DNA from: Anthracocystis setariae
Taxonomy: Eukaryota; Basidiomycota; Ustilaginomycetes; Ustilaginales; Ustilaginaceae
Length of the DNA stretch: 64,000 nt
Assembly (NCBI GenBank): GCA_928724745.1
Contig: CAKMXJ010000039.1
Location: 1,233,685 to 1,297,684 of the forward strand
Direction: 5' to 3'
Positions 30,463 to 42,700 of the stretch are shown in pieces. The notes beneath the pieces were generated by a model, which was given only the letters and a program-made list of their open reading frames with translations, was not told the DNA's origin and did not search any database. A program made the translations under genes and the position numbers. How positions within the stretch are numbered: the stretch's first letter is position 1; every line of letters starts with the position of its first letter.

Positions 30463-32505
30463 ATGACCGCTCCTTTACCGGACTTTGGTGCGCCATTGGT
30501 TGCTGAGATCAAGCTCTCCGTCCCAGCTGATGGATTTGCGCCGAGTCATCATGTGCTAGCGCCTGCCCCTGGAACCACCCTGACTTCTTATTTGCCCCAT
30601 TGGAGTGCCCAGCCCGCCAAGCGATCATCATCCCTTGATGCTAGATCCAATTTAAACCTCAGGTCTCGCTCGAACGATAGATCTCGCTCGACTTCCAGGG
30701 ATAGGCGCCGCTTCCGGAACCAGCAACAACAGCAGGATCAAGATTTGAGTGACGGTATCACTTGCCTTCCCAATTCCATAGCCTTGGTCGACTTGCACAA
30801 GGCAGTTCGTATTGGCTTCCGCAATCCTTGGCCAAGCTGGCACAAGCCCACTGTCTCTGAACTCTGGCAAGGTCTAGAATGGGGCGAGGACCACGATCCG
30901 GCTATCGACTATGCGATTCAAGATGCTGATCTTGGCGCGCGCTCCGATACGCTCCAGGATAATAGCCTAGCTCCCTACCTAGACAGTCGACCAGGCTCTC
31001 CGGTGCATGAAGAGGGTAGAAATCCTTCCCCAAGTCGATCCATTCATCAAAAAGGTTCTGCTACCACTTACACTAGACAGCAAAAGATCAAGTTGGCCTG
31101 CAAGCAACTTCTCACTATCCAAGAACCAGATTTTAGCTTTGACGCTTCGCAAGACAAGCTCAAAGCGACTTGGCTTGGTCATGCCGGCGTGCTCCTCCAG
31201 CTTCCTCCACTCAGTGCTGGTCAGCAGCCTATTCGCATTCTCTTCGATCCAATCTTTTCGCAGCGCTGCTCTCCAACCCAAGTAGCCGGCCCAACCCGCT
31301 CCTATGCTGCCCCGTGTCCTGTCTCCAAGCTTCCACCCATCGATATGGTCATCATCTCGCACAACCACTACGACCACCTCGACTACGATACCATCAAGGA
31401 TCTATGGAACGCCAACAAGGACCACATCCGCTTCATCGTTCCACTCGGTAACAAGGAATGGTTTGTCGATGCTACCTTCCATGCAGATGCTCCAGTCGAA
31501 TCTGACTCAACAATCATGCCAGCAACCACATCCGGGTCCATGTCAGCAAGCTCGTCCACCTGGTCTCTGGCGCCTTCCTCCGTCACGCATGCAGTGACCA
31601 CCTCGAATATCGACATTCCCCAAGACAGAGTCACCGAACTCGATTGGTGGGATGAAGTACACCTTACACGTCCGAACGCTAAGCTTGATCGAGGTCCAGC
31701 TCTGCGCGTGGTCTGTACCCCGGCTCAGCACGGGTCTGGACGTTACGGCGTTGACGCAAATTGCGCGCTTTGGTCGTCCTGGTTCATCGAGCATCCTACT
31801 CTTGCGACCGACGGAACTCCATTGCGCGCTTACTTTGGCGGTGACACGGGATGTCAATTCCATGGTCGAGATTTCCCTCCTGCGCCGCCAAAGCCAACCG
31901 AGTCTGGGTCGTCGCACGACGTCACGCCGCTCTCTGAGACGAGTTCCATCTCGGACGGCGCTACGCTTTCGGACACCCCATCTACACCCACCTATCACGG
32001 TGGCATGAGCTTGAATCAACACACTGAGCCGAACGAGTATCCTGCCTGTCCGGCATTTGAAGAGATTGTCGCACGGTTGGGAGCACCAACGTTTCTCATG
32101 CTACCTATCGCAGTTGGCGCCACGATCTCATTCTTGCGAACACACGTGCCTTTACCGGACAGCATCAGCCCGTTCCCTCGCATCTTGCCCGGCCTCACTG
32201 CAGCCAACCACATGCCGCCTTGGGATGCTGTCGGTGTCTTTAACAAGATGACGCCCATCACCGCGCAAAAACCGAAGGGCACGCTTCAACACGCCGTCTG
32301 CATGGCCATTCATTGGGGAACCTTCATCTCAGGCCCAGAAGAAGTCTTGAAAACCTTGGGCCAGCTCAAATGGGCATGCAACCAGCAAGCCGTCGAATTC
32401 GCCAGATCCCAACTCGACCTACATCCCCCCACAAAGTTCAGACAACGAGGCGCATCTAGAAAATCCTTTGTCGCTCTCAATCACGGTGCCAGTATCACAC
32501 TCTAG
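30463..32505 (+). CDS. N-acylphosphatidylethanolamine phospholipase D-type metallo-hydrolase
   Basis: The protein has 680 residues from ATG 30463, the first in-frame ATG. The open frame reaches back to 30370 but without ATG. The metallo-beta-lactamase fold carries the metal-binding motif HNHYDHLD (H300, H302, D304, H305), preceded by KATWLGHAGVLLQL and LFDPIFSQRCSP. A later metal ligand is D461 in YFGGDTGCQFHG. These are the marks of NAPE-PLD and its yeast relative Fmp30, which release N-acylethanolamines from membrane lipid. The N-terminal 200 residues are variable, with an Arg/Ser-rich patch. Ser-rich inserts interrupt the domain at about 345-380 and 475-525. The LINE lies about 96 bp upstream of the start. 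Confidence 0.87.
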   Translation: MTAPLPDFGAPLVAEIKLSVPADGFAPSHHVLAPAPGTTLTSYLPHWSAQPAKRSSSLDARSNLNLRSRSNDRSRSTSRDRRRFRNQQQQQDQDLSDGITCLPNSIALVDLHKAVRIGFRNPWPSWHKPTVSELWQGLEWGEDHDPAIDYAIQDADLGARSDTLQDNSLAPYLDSRPGSPVHEEGRNPSPSRSIHQKGSATTYTRQQKIKLACKQLLTIQEPDFSFDASQDKLKATWLGHAGVLLQLPPLSAGQQPIRILFDPIFSQRCSPTQVAGPTRSYAAPCPVSKLPPIDMVIISHNHYDHLDYDTIKDLWNANKDHIRFIVPLGNKEWFVDATFHADAPVESDSTIMPATTSGSMSASSSTWSLAPSSVTHAVTTSNIDIPQDRVTELDWWDEVHLTRPNAKLDRGPALRVVCTPAQHGSGRYGVDANCALWSSWFIEHPTLATDGTPLRAYFGGDTGCQFHGRDFPPAPPKPTESGSSHDVTPLSETSSISDGATLSDTPSTPTYHGGMSLNQHTEPNEYPACPAFEEIVARLGAPTFLMLPIAVGATISFLRTHVPLPDSISPFPRILPGLTAANHMPPWDAVGVFNKMTPITAQKPKGTLQHAVCMAIHWGTFISGPEEVLKTLGQLKWACNQQAVEFARSQLDLHPPTKFRQRGASRKSFVALNHGASITL

Positions 32506-32616
32506 GCGTCACACTTCTTTCATTGTGCCACGAGTTTCAGCAGAGTTCAGTAGTAATGGATATCAAATTGGTGCTCTTTGCTTGCATGCGGAATGGTATC
32601 GAGGTTTCTTTTTCAC

Positions 32617-35600
32617 TCACGAGCGCTTGTCGGATCCTTCAGGAGTTTCCGTCTTCATCTCTGTCTGAGAAGCCGGTGTGCCGTTCGACTTGGCCGGATG
32701 TTGCTGCCCATTGTGGTCCATCCCGTGCGAGCTCTGTGCGATCGCCTCGATCAGCCCTCCCCATGGAAGCAAGCCCCAATCGCCAGGCACGCTGACTCCA
32801 GCAAGGCCAGTTCCGTTGCTGCTATCGCCTGCCTTGCCCGCGTCTCCGCCCGTGTTGCTGAAGCCGTTCAGATCACCAGGTGTGTTCAGTGCGCGCAGAT
32901 GTGGATGTGCGCTTGGCTGGAAGTTCGGAATGCCGCTATGCTGCGCAGACGACGTCGCAGGAATGTTGATCGAGCCGCTGCTGCTGTTTGCAAACCCGGC
33001 GGTAGCTGACGGCGCCGACGAAGAAGCTGGTTGCGAGTTCATGTTGGAAGATGCATCGGTGGACCCAGGTCCAGGCGTGTTGAAGTAGCTGGAAATGTCA
33101 AACCCTGCTGCTGACTCAAAGCCCATGCTGTTGGACGTATGGCTGGGAGCAAAACCTAGGCCGGAACCAGAATTGAAGTTAAGGGCGTCGTTCGGCGTCG
33201 GGTTGAGCATGCCGAAGCTGGGTTCATATCCGCCAAGCTGGTCAAAGATGCTCTGAGCCAGGTCGGTGGCTGCATCGCTGGTTGTGCCCGTTGAGACGGT
33301 CCCCAATGCAAGACCGGGAGCCGATCCACCATTGCTGACAAATATACCATTGAACGGTGGCGGAGTGATGCTATCCGTTGTGTTGATTGAATTGGCACGC
33401 GCCAACTGCGAGCTGCTTCCCTTGGTGCCGTTTCCCTTGAGCATAGCTGAGCTGCAAGCGGCGGTACCAGCGCCAGCAGTACCTGGTTCAAGCTTGCCAG
33501 CTCCCTCTTTGCCGTTTCCCGTTCGGGCTACTTTCCAAGTTCCCCCGACGCCCTTGGCCTTGTTGGATCCAGCCTTGGCGGATGCGTCGTCTCTCTTACC
33601 GGTTGCACACCACGTGGGGTCGAGCGCCTTGGCCCTGAAAAGCTCGATGATTTTGACCTCCCGCTTACTGCACTGATCGACGTCGCCTTCGCGATACTTG
33701 TGCAGCTCGATGAATTCGTCGAGATAGGACAAAAAGTCAGGAGCCTCGGAACCATTGGGATCGAGCAGCAGTGCAATACCGATCATCATGGTGGCATTGA
33801 AGAGGCGGTAGAGGCCGCCCATGTGCACCTTGCGCGCTCGCTCGGGTTCCCACTTGACATCCTTGCGATAGTCTTTGCGCACCCGACGATCGGCTTTGGC
33901 ACTCTCGAACGCTGCCTTGCGAGAGTGCGAGTATTTTTCGGAATTGCGCAAGACGTACGGCCTGTGAAGCCCGATGCGCACATAGTGATATTCGATGTTG
34001 AGGAGGTAGCGGTGGAGAGGCAACCAAGGGCACACGGTATCGAATTCTTTGTTCGTGTCCGGACCCTCACCGTTGGGTGCTGGATCGACGCGGTAGATGT
34101 CCGGGATCTCCCTGCGGAACTTTTCGAGTTCTTCGTCGAGTGCGACGACATCGGCATATCGACGGGGACTTGCAAGGTTCTGAAAGTGCTCTACAATCTT
34201 TCCAGTGAGACGAGTGAGCTCATGGCGGATAGCGACGAAAAGGAAGACACCGGGTGGTGTACCGGGTCGCGGCTTTGTTCGCGGCACATATGGGCGAGCA
34301 GCGCGTGGCATGGTGTCAATGTCGACATCGGAAGGTGGAAGTGTATCGCAGTGGCTGTCCTGAATAGCCTGCGGACGACCGAGGAGTATGCTGGTGGTCT
34401 TGTCCATGTAGTAGATGAGAGCCCACAGCCTTCGCCTGCGTTCCGTGGTGATGGCATCAAGGCCAAGCTTGCTCCCGTCGCGATGAAGACCAATGGCCTG
34501 GGCGGCGCGAATCGCATTGCCGAGCAGCGACCAGCTTTCTGCACTCTGGCGCTGGCAAATCAGGAAGCGGGCGGCAAAGAGGTGCGCAAGGACGAGATCG
34601 ATGTGGTCGACACGAATCGTAGCGGCGATATTGATGGTGCGTCGGCAAGCGTGATAGAGACGAATGGCGCCCTTCTTGGCCTCGGCTTCGGTGCCAAGGG
34701 CTTCGGGAAGTGAGCGCATAGCCGTGGCAAGAATGGCGAAAAGGAAAGCCAAGAAGGGGACGTGCCTGGCACCATCGTCGCCGCGCTCCTCTTTGGCATT
34801 GCCCCATCTGAACTCCATCAACTCATCGTAAGATTGACGGAAAGTGCCTTCGTGGAGTGGAAGTCGGGTGTGGTTGATGTCACGAAAGTAAATATCGAGG
34901 AGACGATCTGTTTCGGCCCGGGAAGGAAGCGAGTCCATGAGTTCGGACAAGATGTTTTCAGAGGCGCCGCCTTCGTGAATGAGTCGATGAAGTTTGACAG
35001 AGGCGGGGAATCGGGGAAAGTTGGCGCCGAGCTCGAGACGTTCGCCGTTGATTTCTGTCTCGATGACACCCCGACTGACGCTTGGCAAAGCAAGGGCACC
35101 AAACCAGCTGTCACCGTCGCGAGCCAAGCCACCTTCGAGCGGATTTCCACCGAGTTCGTAGCGGGAAGCGTTGTGTTTGCTGTCGGTTGAATCGACAACT
35201 TCGCCCTTGGAAGCCATCAGGGCCTGCTGTTCGGAATTGAAGAGCTCTTCTCGTTCGATGCCTCTTGCAGTGCTGGGACGAATGATTCGTCTACGCTTCT
35301 TAGGCTTGGGTCGTGATGCTGCGTCGCCGGTGTTGACCTCGGGATCTTGCTCTTCGTCGCTGGAGTCCATTTCGACGAGGGCGGCCATTTGACCGCGTGA
35401 ATCTTTGAGTTCCTTTGCAAGCTCGGCGTGAGCGATCGCAAGACCCTCGACGATATCTTCGAGACGCTGCACCCTGTCTCGCATGTCGCCAAACTGATCT
35501 CCATCCTCGAAAGGTCTGCAACTATCTCCGAGGCCACGATCGATGCAAGGCTGGCAAGGAGTTTGTCGGTCACACTTGTGCTTGCGACGATGGCATTCTG

Positions 35601-35910
35601 CACAGCTGTAATGGATGCGTTTCCTCTTTCGTTCTCGCTTGCTTCCAAGCGAGGCGGCGACGGCGTCAGCGACGGTGCCATGTTGGCGTTGACTTGCTAG
35701 TTTGGCCACGAGAGCAGCAGTTGCGGGACGACTGGGACCGGCGTTGGCACCAGCGGCTGCGGCTTTGGCCACAGACGGTGGCACTGAGCCATGTTCGGAA
35801 GTGGCCGTGCCTGAGGGAGAGTATGCACGCGGAGAGACCGAGCCGGAAGCGCTTGCAGCCTCGGACGAGCCGAAGTGACCTGGATGCGGCGCAATCGATT
35901 TGGGCTGCAT
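32617..35910 (-). CDS. Zn2Cys6 fungal-specific transcription factor
   Basis: From ATG 35910 the product is 1,097 residues. A binuclear zinc cluster lies at about residues 102-130 with spacing C-x2-C-x6-C-x5-C-x2-C-x8-C (CAECHRRKHKCDRQTPCQPC), preceded by the basic KRERKRKRIHY. A heptad dimerisation segment follows (MRDRVQRLEDIVEGLAIAHAELAKEL). The fungal-specific regulatory domain occupies about 330-700 (LLDIYFRDINHTRLPLHEGTF, LYHACRRTINIAATIRVDHI, AQAIGLHRDGSKLGLDAITTERRRRLWALIYY region). The last 350 residues are Gly/Ser/Asn-rich, a likely activation region. Target genes cannot be told from sequence. It converges on the NAPE-PLD gene with only 111 bp between stop codons. Confidence 0.9.
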   Translation of the reverse strand: MQPKSIAPHPGHFGSSEAASASGSVSPRAYSPSGTATSEHGSVPPSVAKAAAAGANAGPSRPATAALVAKLASQRQHGTVADAVAASLGSKRERKRKRIHYSCAECHRRKHKCDRQTPCQPCIDRGLGDSCRPFEDGDQFGDMRDRVQRLEDIVEGLAIAHAELAKELKDSRGQMAALVEMDSSDEEQDPEVNTGDAASRPKPKKRRRIIRPSTARGIEREELFNSEQQALMASKGEVVDSTDSKHNASRYELGGNPLEGGLARDGDSWFGALALPSVSRGVIETEINGERLELGANFPRFPASVKLHRLIHEGGASENILSELMDSLPSRAETDRLLDIYFRDINHTRLPLHEGTFRQSYDELMEFRWGNAKEERGDDGARHVPFLAFLFAILATAMRSLPEALGTEAEAKKGAIRLYHACRRTINIAATIRVDHIDLVLAHLFAARFLICQRQSAESWSLLGNAIRAAQAIGLHRDGSKLGLDAITTERRRRLWALIYYMDKTTSILLGRPQAIQDSHCDTLPPSDVDIDTMPRAARPYVPRTKPRPGTPPGVFLFVAIRHELTRLTGKIVEHFQNLASPRRYADVVALDEELEKFRREIPDIYRVDPAPNGEGPDTNKEFDTVCPWLPLHRYLLNIEYHYVRIGLHRPYVLRNSEKYSHSRKAAFESAKADRRVRKDYRKDVKWEPERARKVHMGGLYRLFNATMMIGIALLLDPNGSEAPDFLSYLDEFIELHKYREGDVDQCSKREVKIIELFRAKALDPTWCATGKRDDASAKAGSNKAKGVGGTWKVARTGNGKEGAGKLEPGTAGAGTAACSSAMLKGNGTKGSSSQLARANSINTTDSITPPPFNGIFVSNGGSAPGLALGTVSTGTTSDAATDLAQSIFDQLGGYEPSFGMLNPTPNDALNFNSGSGLGFAPSHTSNSMGFESAAGFDISSYFNTPGPGSTDASSNMNSQPASSSAPSATAGFANSSSGSINIPATSSAQHSGIPNFQPSAHPHLRALNTPGDLNGFSNTGGDAGKAGDSSNGTGLAGVSVPGDWGLLPWGGLIEAIAQSSHGMDHNGQQHPAKSNGTPASQTEMKTETPEGSDKRS

Positions 35911-36658
35911 GTTGTCAGCTGGATGCAAGAGATCAAGGCGGACGTAGGTAGCGGCAGCAGTATCGACTGTCAGCTGTTAGATGCAATGTGTCGCTTCAGC
36001 CTATATTTGGTGGCAATGGATCCAGCTCAAGCTGTGAGATTGCCGCGCAGCCGACGGGGCAGCCGAAGAGTGTGATTAGATCAGGTTGGAATTGACGCTC
36101 GTGGGTGCGGAAGCGTAGACTGTGATCAACGAGTCAAGGTGACAGTAATCGAAGCCTTGCCAAGAGGGAACAGACCAGAGGCGAGGAAAAGCGCGGGATG
36201 GTATCGATCGAATAGGGGAAAGGGTGATGGGATGATGGGGATGAGACGAGGAAGAAGGTCTCTCATCAGAGAGAGAGAGAGAGAGAGAGATTGATGGATT
36301 GTTCCCAAAAATCCAGCACCGAAACGCCAACAACGCACGGAAACGACCCTGGTGGTCAAGTCTCGCTCCCGCTGCCACCTCTTTTTCTTTTCTGTTTTTT
36401 AAAATGCTGTCTAGGTCGATAGCCGCTCTATTGCCGTATCGTTGACCTGACCCGCACCGCACCGCACCGCGCGGCAACGATTAAGGTATTACAAATATGT
36501 GCCATCACCGATTCAATTTACCATCTTCAGCCGCTACCCAGATGATTACAGAATTGCAATTTGGGTGCCAGCAGCGATTCCAAGCCGCGGACATTTTATT
36601 TCCCCGATTCTTTCGACTCTTCTGACCGACCAGGGTCCGCTCGTTTCTTCACCAGCCC

Positions 36659-36704
<46 letters not shown>

Positions 36705-37225
36705 CAGCGAGCGAGTTGAGCTTTCCTTTGTCTGTAAGATGTGTGACTCGCCTTTGGCCGCAAGACCCTGAATTTGCCAACATGTGGCTCTAACATGGAC
36801 GACGAAGCCCGGCGAAACCAGAAAATGGGGAAATTGACCGATTCGTTCAATGTCGAGATCTCGAGATCGCGAACGGATCGAATGAAGAGAGGTTGATGCA
36901 TCGGTGATGGATACGGGCATGTGTTGCGGACCGGCTAATCGAGCCTTTCGCATTTGACGGTCCAAAGACGACCAACGCGAGAATTTCCCCAGCAAACCCC
37001 CGCAAATTGCCCCTCCTCTCACCTGCGAACGGTCCTCTTCTCTACAACCGAAACGAAAACCTCGAAGCACGAGTGGACCGACCACCGGCAAATCCCAAGC
37101 AACAACCACCACCTACATTCCTAACCTTTCCTTGCCATCCTTTTTACGCTCTTCAAGCTACACTCGTGTGCCAGAACACCTCACCGTCCCTCCTCCATAC
37201 CTCGGCGTGTCCGACGGTGACAATA
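35911..37225. promoter_or_regulatory. Divergent promoter region with two GA microsatellites
   Basis: 1.3 kb between the Zn2Cys6 gene (leftward) and the MCC beta gene (rightward). It contains (GA)n at about 36269-36290 and 36662-36699. Short open frames overlap but show no domain. The 200 bp before 37226 are C-rich leader sequence. Confidence 0.5.
36662..36699. repeat. GA dinucleotide microsatellite
   Basis: About 19 uninterrupted GA units. A shorter run of about 11 units lies at 36269-36290. Confidence 0.85.
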
Positions 37226-39187
37226 ATGTTGACAAGGCAGCCCTTCAATCGCATCATCCCTGGCGCTGTTCGCCAGCTTCGAGCGGTTTCGACCCAGCAA
37301 GCAAGGACATATCGCGCTGCTGCTCACTCGGTGTTCCAGGAACAGCAGAGTGTGCTTCCCAACAACCTCGATGCCTCTTCCGACGAGTTCTTGGCCAACA
37401 AGGCCTACATGGATGGCCTCGTCGACCAGCTCGATGCGACCCATGCAAAGCTTGCTCTCGGTGGTAGCGAAAAGGCGAGGGCTCGCCACGTATCCAGGGG
37501 TAAGATGCTTGCTCGAGACCGCGTAGCTGCTCTGCTGGACCACGGGTCGCCCTTTGTGGAACTTTCGCCCATGGCCGGCTACGAGATGTATGGAAAGGAC
37601 GAGATCCCTGGGGCTGGTATGATTTCGGGTATCGGCCGTGTTTCGGGTACCGAATGCATGATCGTCGCCAACGACCCTACCGTCAAGGGTGGTAGCTACT
37701 ATCCCATCTCTGTCAAGAAGCATCTCCGTGCCCAGGCCATCGCTCGCGAAAACCGACTGCCCTGCGTCTATCTGAACGAGAGTGGTGGCGCTGCCTTGCC
37801 CCACCAAGCCGATGTCTTCCCAGATGAGAACCACTTTGGAAGGATCTTTTACAACATGGCTCAGATGTCAGCTCTTGGCATCCCGCAGATCTCCGTGGTC
37901 CACGGCATTAGCGTCGCCGGTGGTGCCTATGTTCCTGCTATGGCCGACGAAACCATCATTGTGCGCAACCAGGGTACCATCTTCCTTGCTGGTCCACCAC
38001 TGGTCAAGGCGGCTCTGGGAGAAGTAGTGGACGACGAGGTAAGTTGAACGAAGCGAATCAAGCGTACGACGTGACTGTGTCATCTGACTTTCTCTACACC
38101 CTCTCCAACTCGCTTTCCTTTCCAACAGACACTCGGTGGAGGTGAGATGCACTGCAGCGAGTCCGGTGTTACCGATCATCTTGCTGTCGATGATGCGCAT
38201 GCCATCACACTTGCTCGCGAAGCTGTTGCCAATCTGGGTCTCTGCGGTCGATCCAACGCTGCGCTCACCGATGCGACTTTCGAACAGCCACTGTACGATG
38301 CTGCCGAGCTTCACGGCATCATTCCAGAAAACGCAAGGAAGCCTTTCGATATCCGAGACATCATCGCGCGTCTGGTCGATGGTTCGCGCTTCCACGAGTT
38401 CAAAAAGCTCTACGGCAACACCATTGTCACCGGATTCGCCAAGATCGCTGGTCAGGATGTGGGTATCATCGGCAACAACGGCGTCCTGTTTGGCGAATCA
38501 GCCAAGAAGGCTACCAGCTTCATTCAGCTGTGCAACCAACGTCAGACACCGCTCGTTTTCCTGGTCAACGTCACAGGCTACATGGTCGGAACCAAGGCCG
38601 AGCGATCGGGCATCGCCAAGGATGGTGCCAAGATGGTTCGAGCGGTGGCCTGTGCCAATGTGCCCAAATTCACCGTGGTGGTCGGAAGCAGCTTTGGTGC
38701 CGGTAACTATGGCATGTGCGGTCGTGCCTATAGCCCACGCTTCCTGTGGATGTGGCCCAACGCACGCGTCGGTGTGATGGGCGGAGAGCAGCTCAGCTCG
38801 GTGATGGGAACCGTCAGCAGTGACAAGTCTAAGCAGGAAGGCTTGAGGGAAAAGATCGAGGGCCAGACCTTGCCAGAATACGCAAGCGCCCGTCTGTGGG
38901 ATGACGGTATCATTCGACCTCAAGACACCCGAAGTGTGCTGGCGCTCGGATTGAGCGTGGCCAACACGGGTCGATGGAGGAGCAAGCAGCGCGGCGACGC
39001 TGGAGGATCGCGACACACTGCTTGGGACGGCAACAACTTCGGCGATGGTGTTTACCGGTGAGTATCCTTTGCAGATGGACTCGGCTTTGATCACAGCCTC
39101 TCTCGAACCAAAACGTACTGACAACTCCGCTTCGCTTCTTGACCCCTTCTATGTCTTCCACGCACTTGCAACGACGACAGAATGTAA
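37226..39187 (+). CDS. MCC2: 3-methylcrotonyl-CoA carboxylase beta subunit, mitochondrial, three exons
   Basis: CDS = 37226-38038, 38129-39057, 39181-39187; 582 residues. The enzyme carboxylates 3-methylcrotonyl-CoA in leucine breakdown in the mitochondrial matrix. The N-terminus ([20 protein letters not shown]) is a typical presequence. Carboxyltransferase motifs are [70 protein letters not shown] and, across intron 1, [17 protein letters not shown]. Intron 1 (38039-38128) has GTAAGT...CAACAG and is phase 0. Intron 2 (39058-39180) has GTGAGT...GACAG and leaves a last coding exon of 7 bases that completes Arg and adds Met-stop, giving the family's usual Arg-Met C-terminus. The alpha (biotin) subunit is not in the window. 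Confidence 0.92.
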
Positions 39188-39714
39188 GCCAATGGCACCG
39201 TGAGCTCTGCTTTCACTTTTCAGTGCCTCAATCACGTACAAAGATACTGCCATGCTTGTGATTGTGTTGCGCCCCGTTGTGGTCGTCTGTGCCTTGCTGT
39301 CGAAACTGACTGATCCCAGTGTGTGATTCGCCGCTCAATCAAGGCAATTGGTCGAAAGCCATACAAACATGAACGCAGCCAGGCCCACACCTCATTTTTG
39401 CCGCAAGAAACGTTGCAACCTACAGCGACCTAACAACTAAAACTCTGTGAGCATTTTACGCGTCGCGCGCCGCCGAGTTGCGCTCAACATTACGAGCCGC
39501 TGCACGTGTTGGACTCTGCACTGTAGAACCAACTTTTCTGAACCTCGTCCTTTAGCTCTCCTTGCCCTACGACCAAAGACCACAAACCCATCTCTCTCCT
39601 CAACGGATCTCACACTGCCAATCTCGGCGCTCGGCAGCTGTAGCATCCTTAATAGCGCTGCTCTGAGGGACTTACATTGTCGATCTGCCGGAATTACACG
39701 CCGTGGTGGGGGCT
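39188..39714. promoter_or_regulatory. Intergenic: MCC2 3' end and CTF18 promoter
   Basis: About 530 bp with mixed composition. No gene or repeat was seen. A 104-codon frame at 39447-39761 overlaps the CTF18 start in another frame and looks like a shadow. Confidence 0.4.
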
Positions 39715-42700
39715 ATGGTCGAGCCAAGCCTGCTAGAAGGCAACGGCCTTCTCGACTTTGACTCTTCTGCTACCGGCTCGCTTCTGTCGCAAGCCAAAGC
39801 GAATGAACTCTTCCCGTGCGCGTCGGATCCATTTCGAGAGCACGATCTCAACCTTTTGAGCCCACCTGGCTCTCAGAGCGAAGCTCAAAAGGCGCTCAAC
39901 GCATGGGGCTCCCAGAGCCCACTCAAGCTCAATGCACAGGCTCTAATGCGATCTCCTGATCGAGGCGGATCTGTAGATTTTGAGTCAGAGATTGACTTGG
40001 ATCAACTCCTTGATGATGAGATGGAAGTCAGGCAACAACCTGACGAACCTCAACCTCAGGCGCAGCGTAATGGCCCCAACGTATCTCAACACGAGGAACA
40101 CGACGATGACGAGCTCGAGGCTTTCCTCCTTGCCGAGGAAGCGCATCTTGCTACACAGCCTCCCCAAGCGCTGACAGCCGGATCATCACACCGGCAGCCT
40201 TCTCCTCTTGAAGATTTACTCTTAGCTGATCTGCAGTCTTCAGCCCATCGCCAACCGACATCATCTTGGGAGTCTTCGTCAGTATCAGATTTGCTTGAGA
40301 GCAACGGCCTGCTTGGTGCTTCCTCTCAACCCAGCTCACAGCACTCGATCGTGCCGACTCGAAAATCGCAGACGGTTGCAGAAGTGCCATTCCCGACGTC
40401 TGCCCAAGCACAGTCGGGGTCTTCAAGAGCCATCGAGGCGCTGTCTGCTCATGATATGGAGACAGAGACTGCGCATGATGGGGCTGTTGCAACTTCAGAT
40501 TTGGCTGGCCCGTCCCGTCTGCCTTCGCGCGATCAGCCTGCCAGAATCCCCAAATACATTCCAGCAGGGTTCGTAAATGCAACCACCATGGACGGCAAGC
40601 TAGTCCGCTTCGAGCGCAGGAAGCGGATGAAGGGCTGGAAGCCTGCCACCGTCATGGCAGATATCGATGTCTCGCACCTTCTCGAACGACCTATCCACCA
40701 ACTGCTCGATGCCGTAGAAGCGCTCAAGGCGCTTGATGCCGTTGAGCGCGACGAAGCCGAGCGGAGCCACAAACGTCCAGCCATCAAGCAAACCTCTGCA
40801 AAAGACGCCAAGGCCGCTTCGAGGATGTGGGTAGACAAGCATCGTCCTGCCAAATTCACCGAGCTGCTCGGCGACGAGAGAGTGCATCGCGAGGTGCTTG
40901 GCTGGCTCAAGGAGTGGGACGAGTGTGTCTTCAAGCGTAAAAACCACCGTAAGGAGCGCCATCGACAGTACGTCCAGGCCAAATACGGTCTCACTGACGG
41001 TGGCGGCAGCAAAAATGGAAGCGATCACCTCTGGAAGGACCCGTATGGGCGACCTAAGGAGCGCATCATGATGATTTCAGGTCCTCCTGGGCTGGGCAAG
41101 ACCACGCTTGCCCACGTCATCGGCGCTCACGCCGGCTACAATGTGTACGAGCTCAACGCTAGCGATGCAAGGACGGCAGGAGCGGTGGAGGATGTGATCA
41201 AGATGGCATTGGAGTCGGGTAGTCTCAAAGATCCGAGACCAACGTTGGTGGTGATCGATGAGATCGACGGTGCAACCGGCGGTGGAGGCGGAGCAACGGG
41301 CGAATCGCATGGCTTTGTTCGTGCTTTGGTTCGCCTCGTCGAGATGGGTAAGGGTGCCGGCCCTAAGGCGGCCGGGCTCGCTGCACGCGGCAAGAAGCAG
41401 CAGCGCAAGGGTTTCAAGCCACTTCTTCGACCAATCATTTGCATCTGCAACGATCTCTACGCTCCTTCGCTCCGCCCTCTGCGACCGATGGCCAAGCTGA
41501 TCCGGTTCAACAAGCCTCCCACCAACCTCGTCGTCAAGCGTCTCCGCGAAGTCTGCGAGGTCGAATCGCTCTCGGTCGAGGCTCGAGGTTTGTCTCTGCT
41601 CGCAGAGCTGACCAACGGCGACATTCGTTCTTGTCTCAACGCGCTTGAATTTGCCAAGACGAAAAACATTGCGTTGACCGAAGCCGCCGTCAAGAGCGCT
41701 TCCATCGGCATCAAGGACACGGGTGGTACCGTGCATAAAGCGTGGGAGATGCTCTTCCGACGCCAGAATCGCAAACAGGCAGCGGCATCGAGTATGAAGG
41801 GTGCCAATGCACATGCTGCCGAAGCACAAGCTTGCCCCTGGAACGCCTCGCGCAAGACCTCTGCGCAGGAGTTGACATCGGATGGCAAGGAGAAGCAGAA
41901 GGACTTTGCTCTGGTGGATACACCTCAGGAGAATGTCAGTCGTATTGTTCACGAGGTCACCAGTTGCAACGAATACGACAAGCTGGCGCAAGGTTGCTTC
42001 GAGCATTATCCGACGCTTCGTGCAGCCGATGGGGGATGGAAGCGCTATCGCCAGGTGCACGACTGGTTGCACTTTGGACAAAGCATCACAACGCGGGCAT
42101 GGTCTCATGGCAATTTCGAGCTGCTTGGCTTCATGCCGTGGTCGTTTGTGTGCTGGCACTTGCTGTTTGCCCACATCGGTAATCCACTACCCGAATATCC
42201 GAAGGTCGACTACGAGAACTACCTCAAGACGTCGGCATTCAATGAAATCGCGACGCAGATCGTGACTATGTTACCAGCGAATGTTCGCTCTCAGTTCAAC
42301 CGACACGCGGTCATCACTGAACTCGGCCCTTCGCTGATGCGTATCCTCACACCGGATCTGCGACCTGTCAACAACCAACTCTCACGTGCCGAAGACAAGC
42401 AAGTATTCGGCTCAATGGTGTCGATCATGACCTCGCTCAACATCCGATTTGTTCAGGACAAGATCTCGGAGGAGGAAGCAGCCGCCACTGGCCAAAGTGC
42501 GGGTCAACTCGTGTACAAGCTGGATCCGCCGCTGGACATTTTCACTCAGTTCGAAGGGAAACGATCCAAGGAGATCGGGCCGTCTCGGTTTGCGGTACGA
42601 CAATTGGCGGCGAGGGAGATGGAGAAACAGCAGCTGCGCAAGAATGCGGGGGTTGGAGTCGATGAGGACGATGCTGGCTCGACATCCAAGAGTGCAACGG

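Noticed and set aside
39058..39080. Short alternative second intron in the MCC beta gene using the AG at 39072-39073
   Set aside because: It would give an Arg-Trp-Thr-Arg-Leu end, whereas the AG at 39179-39180 gives the family's usual Arg-Met end.
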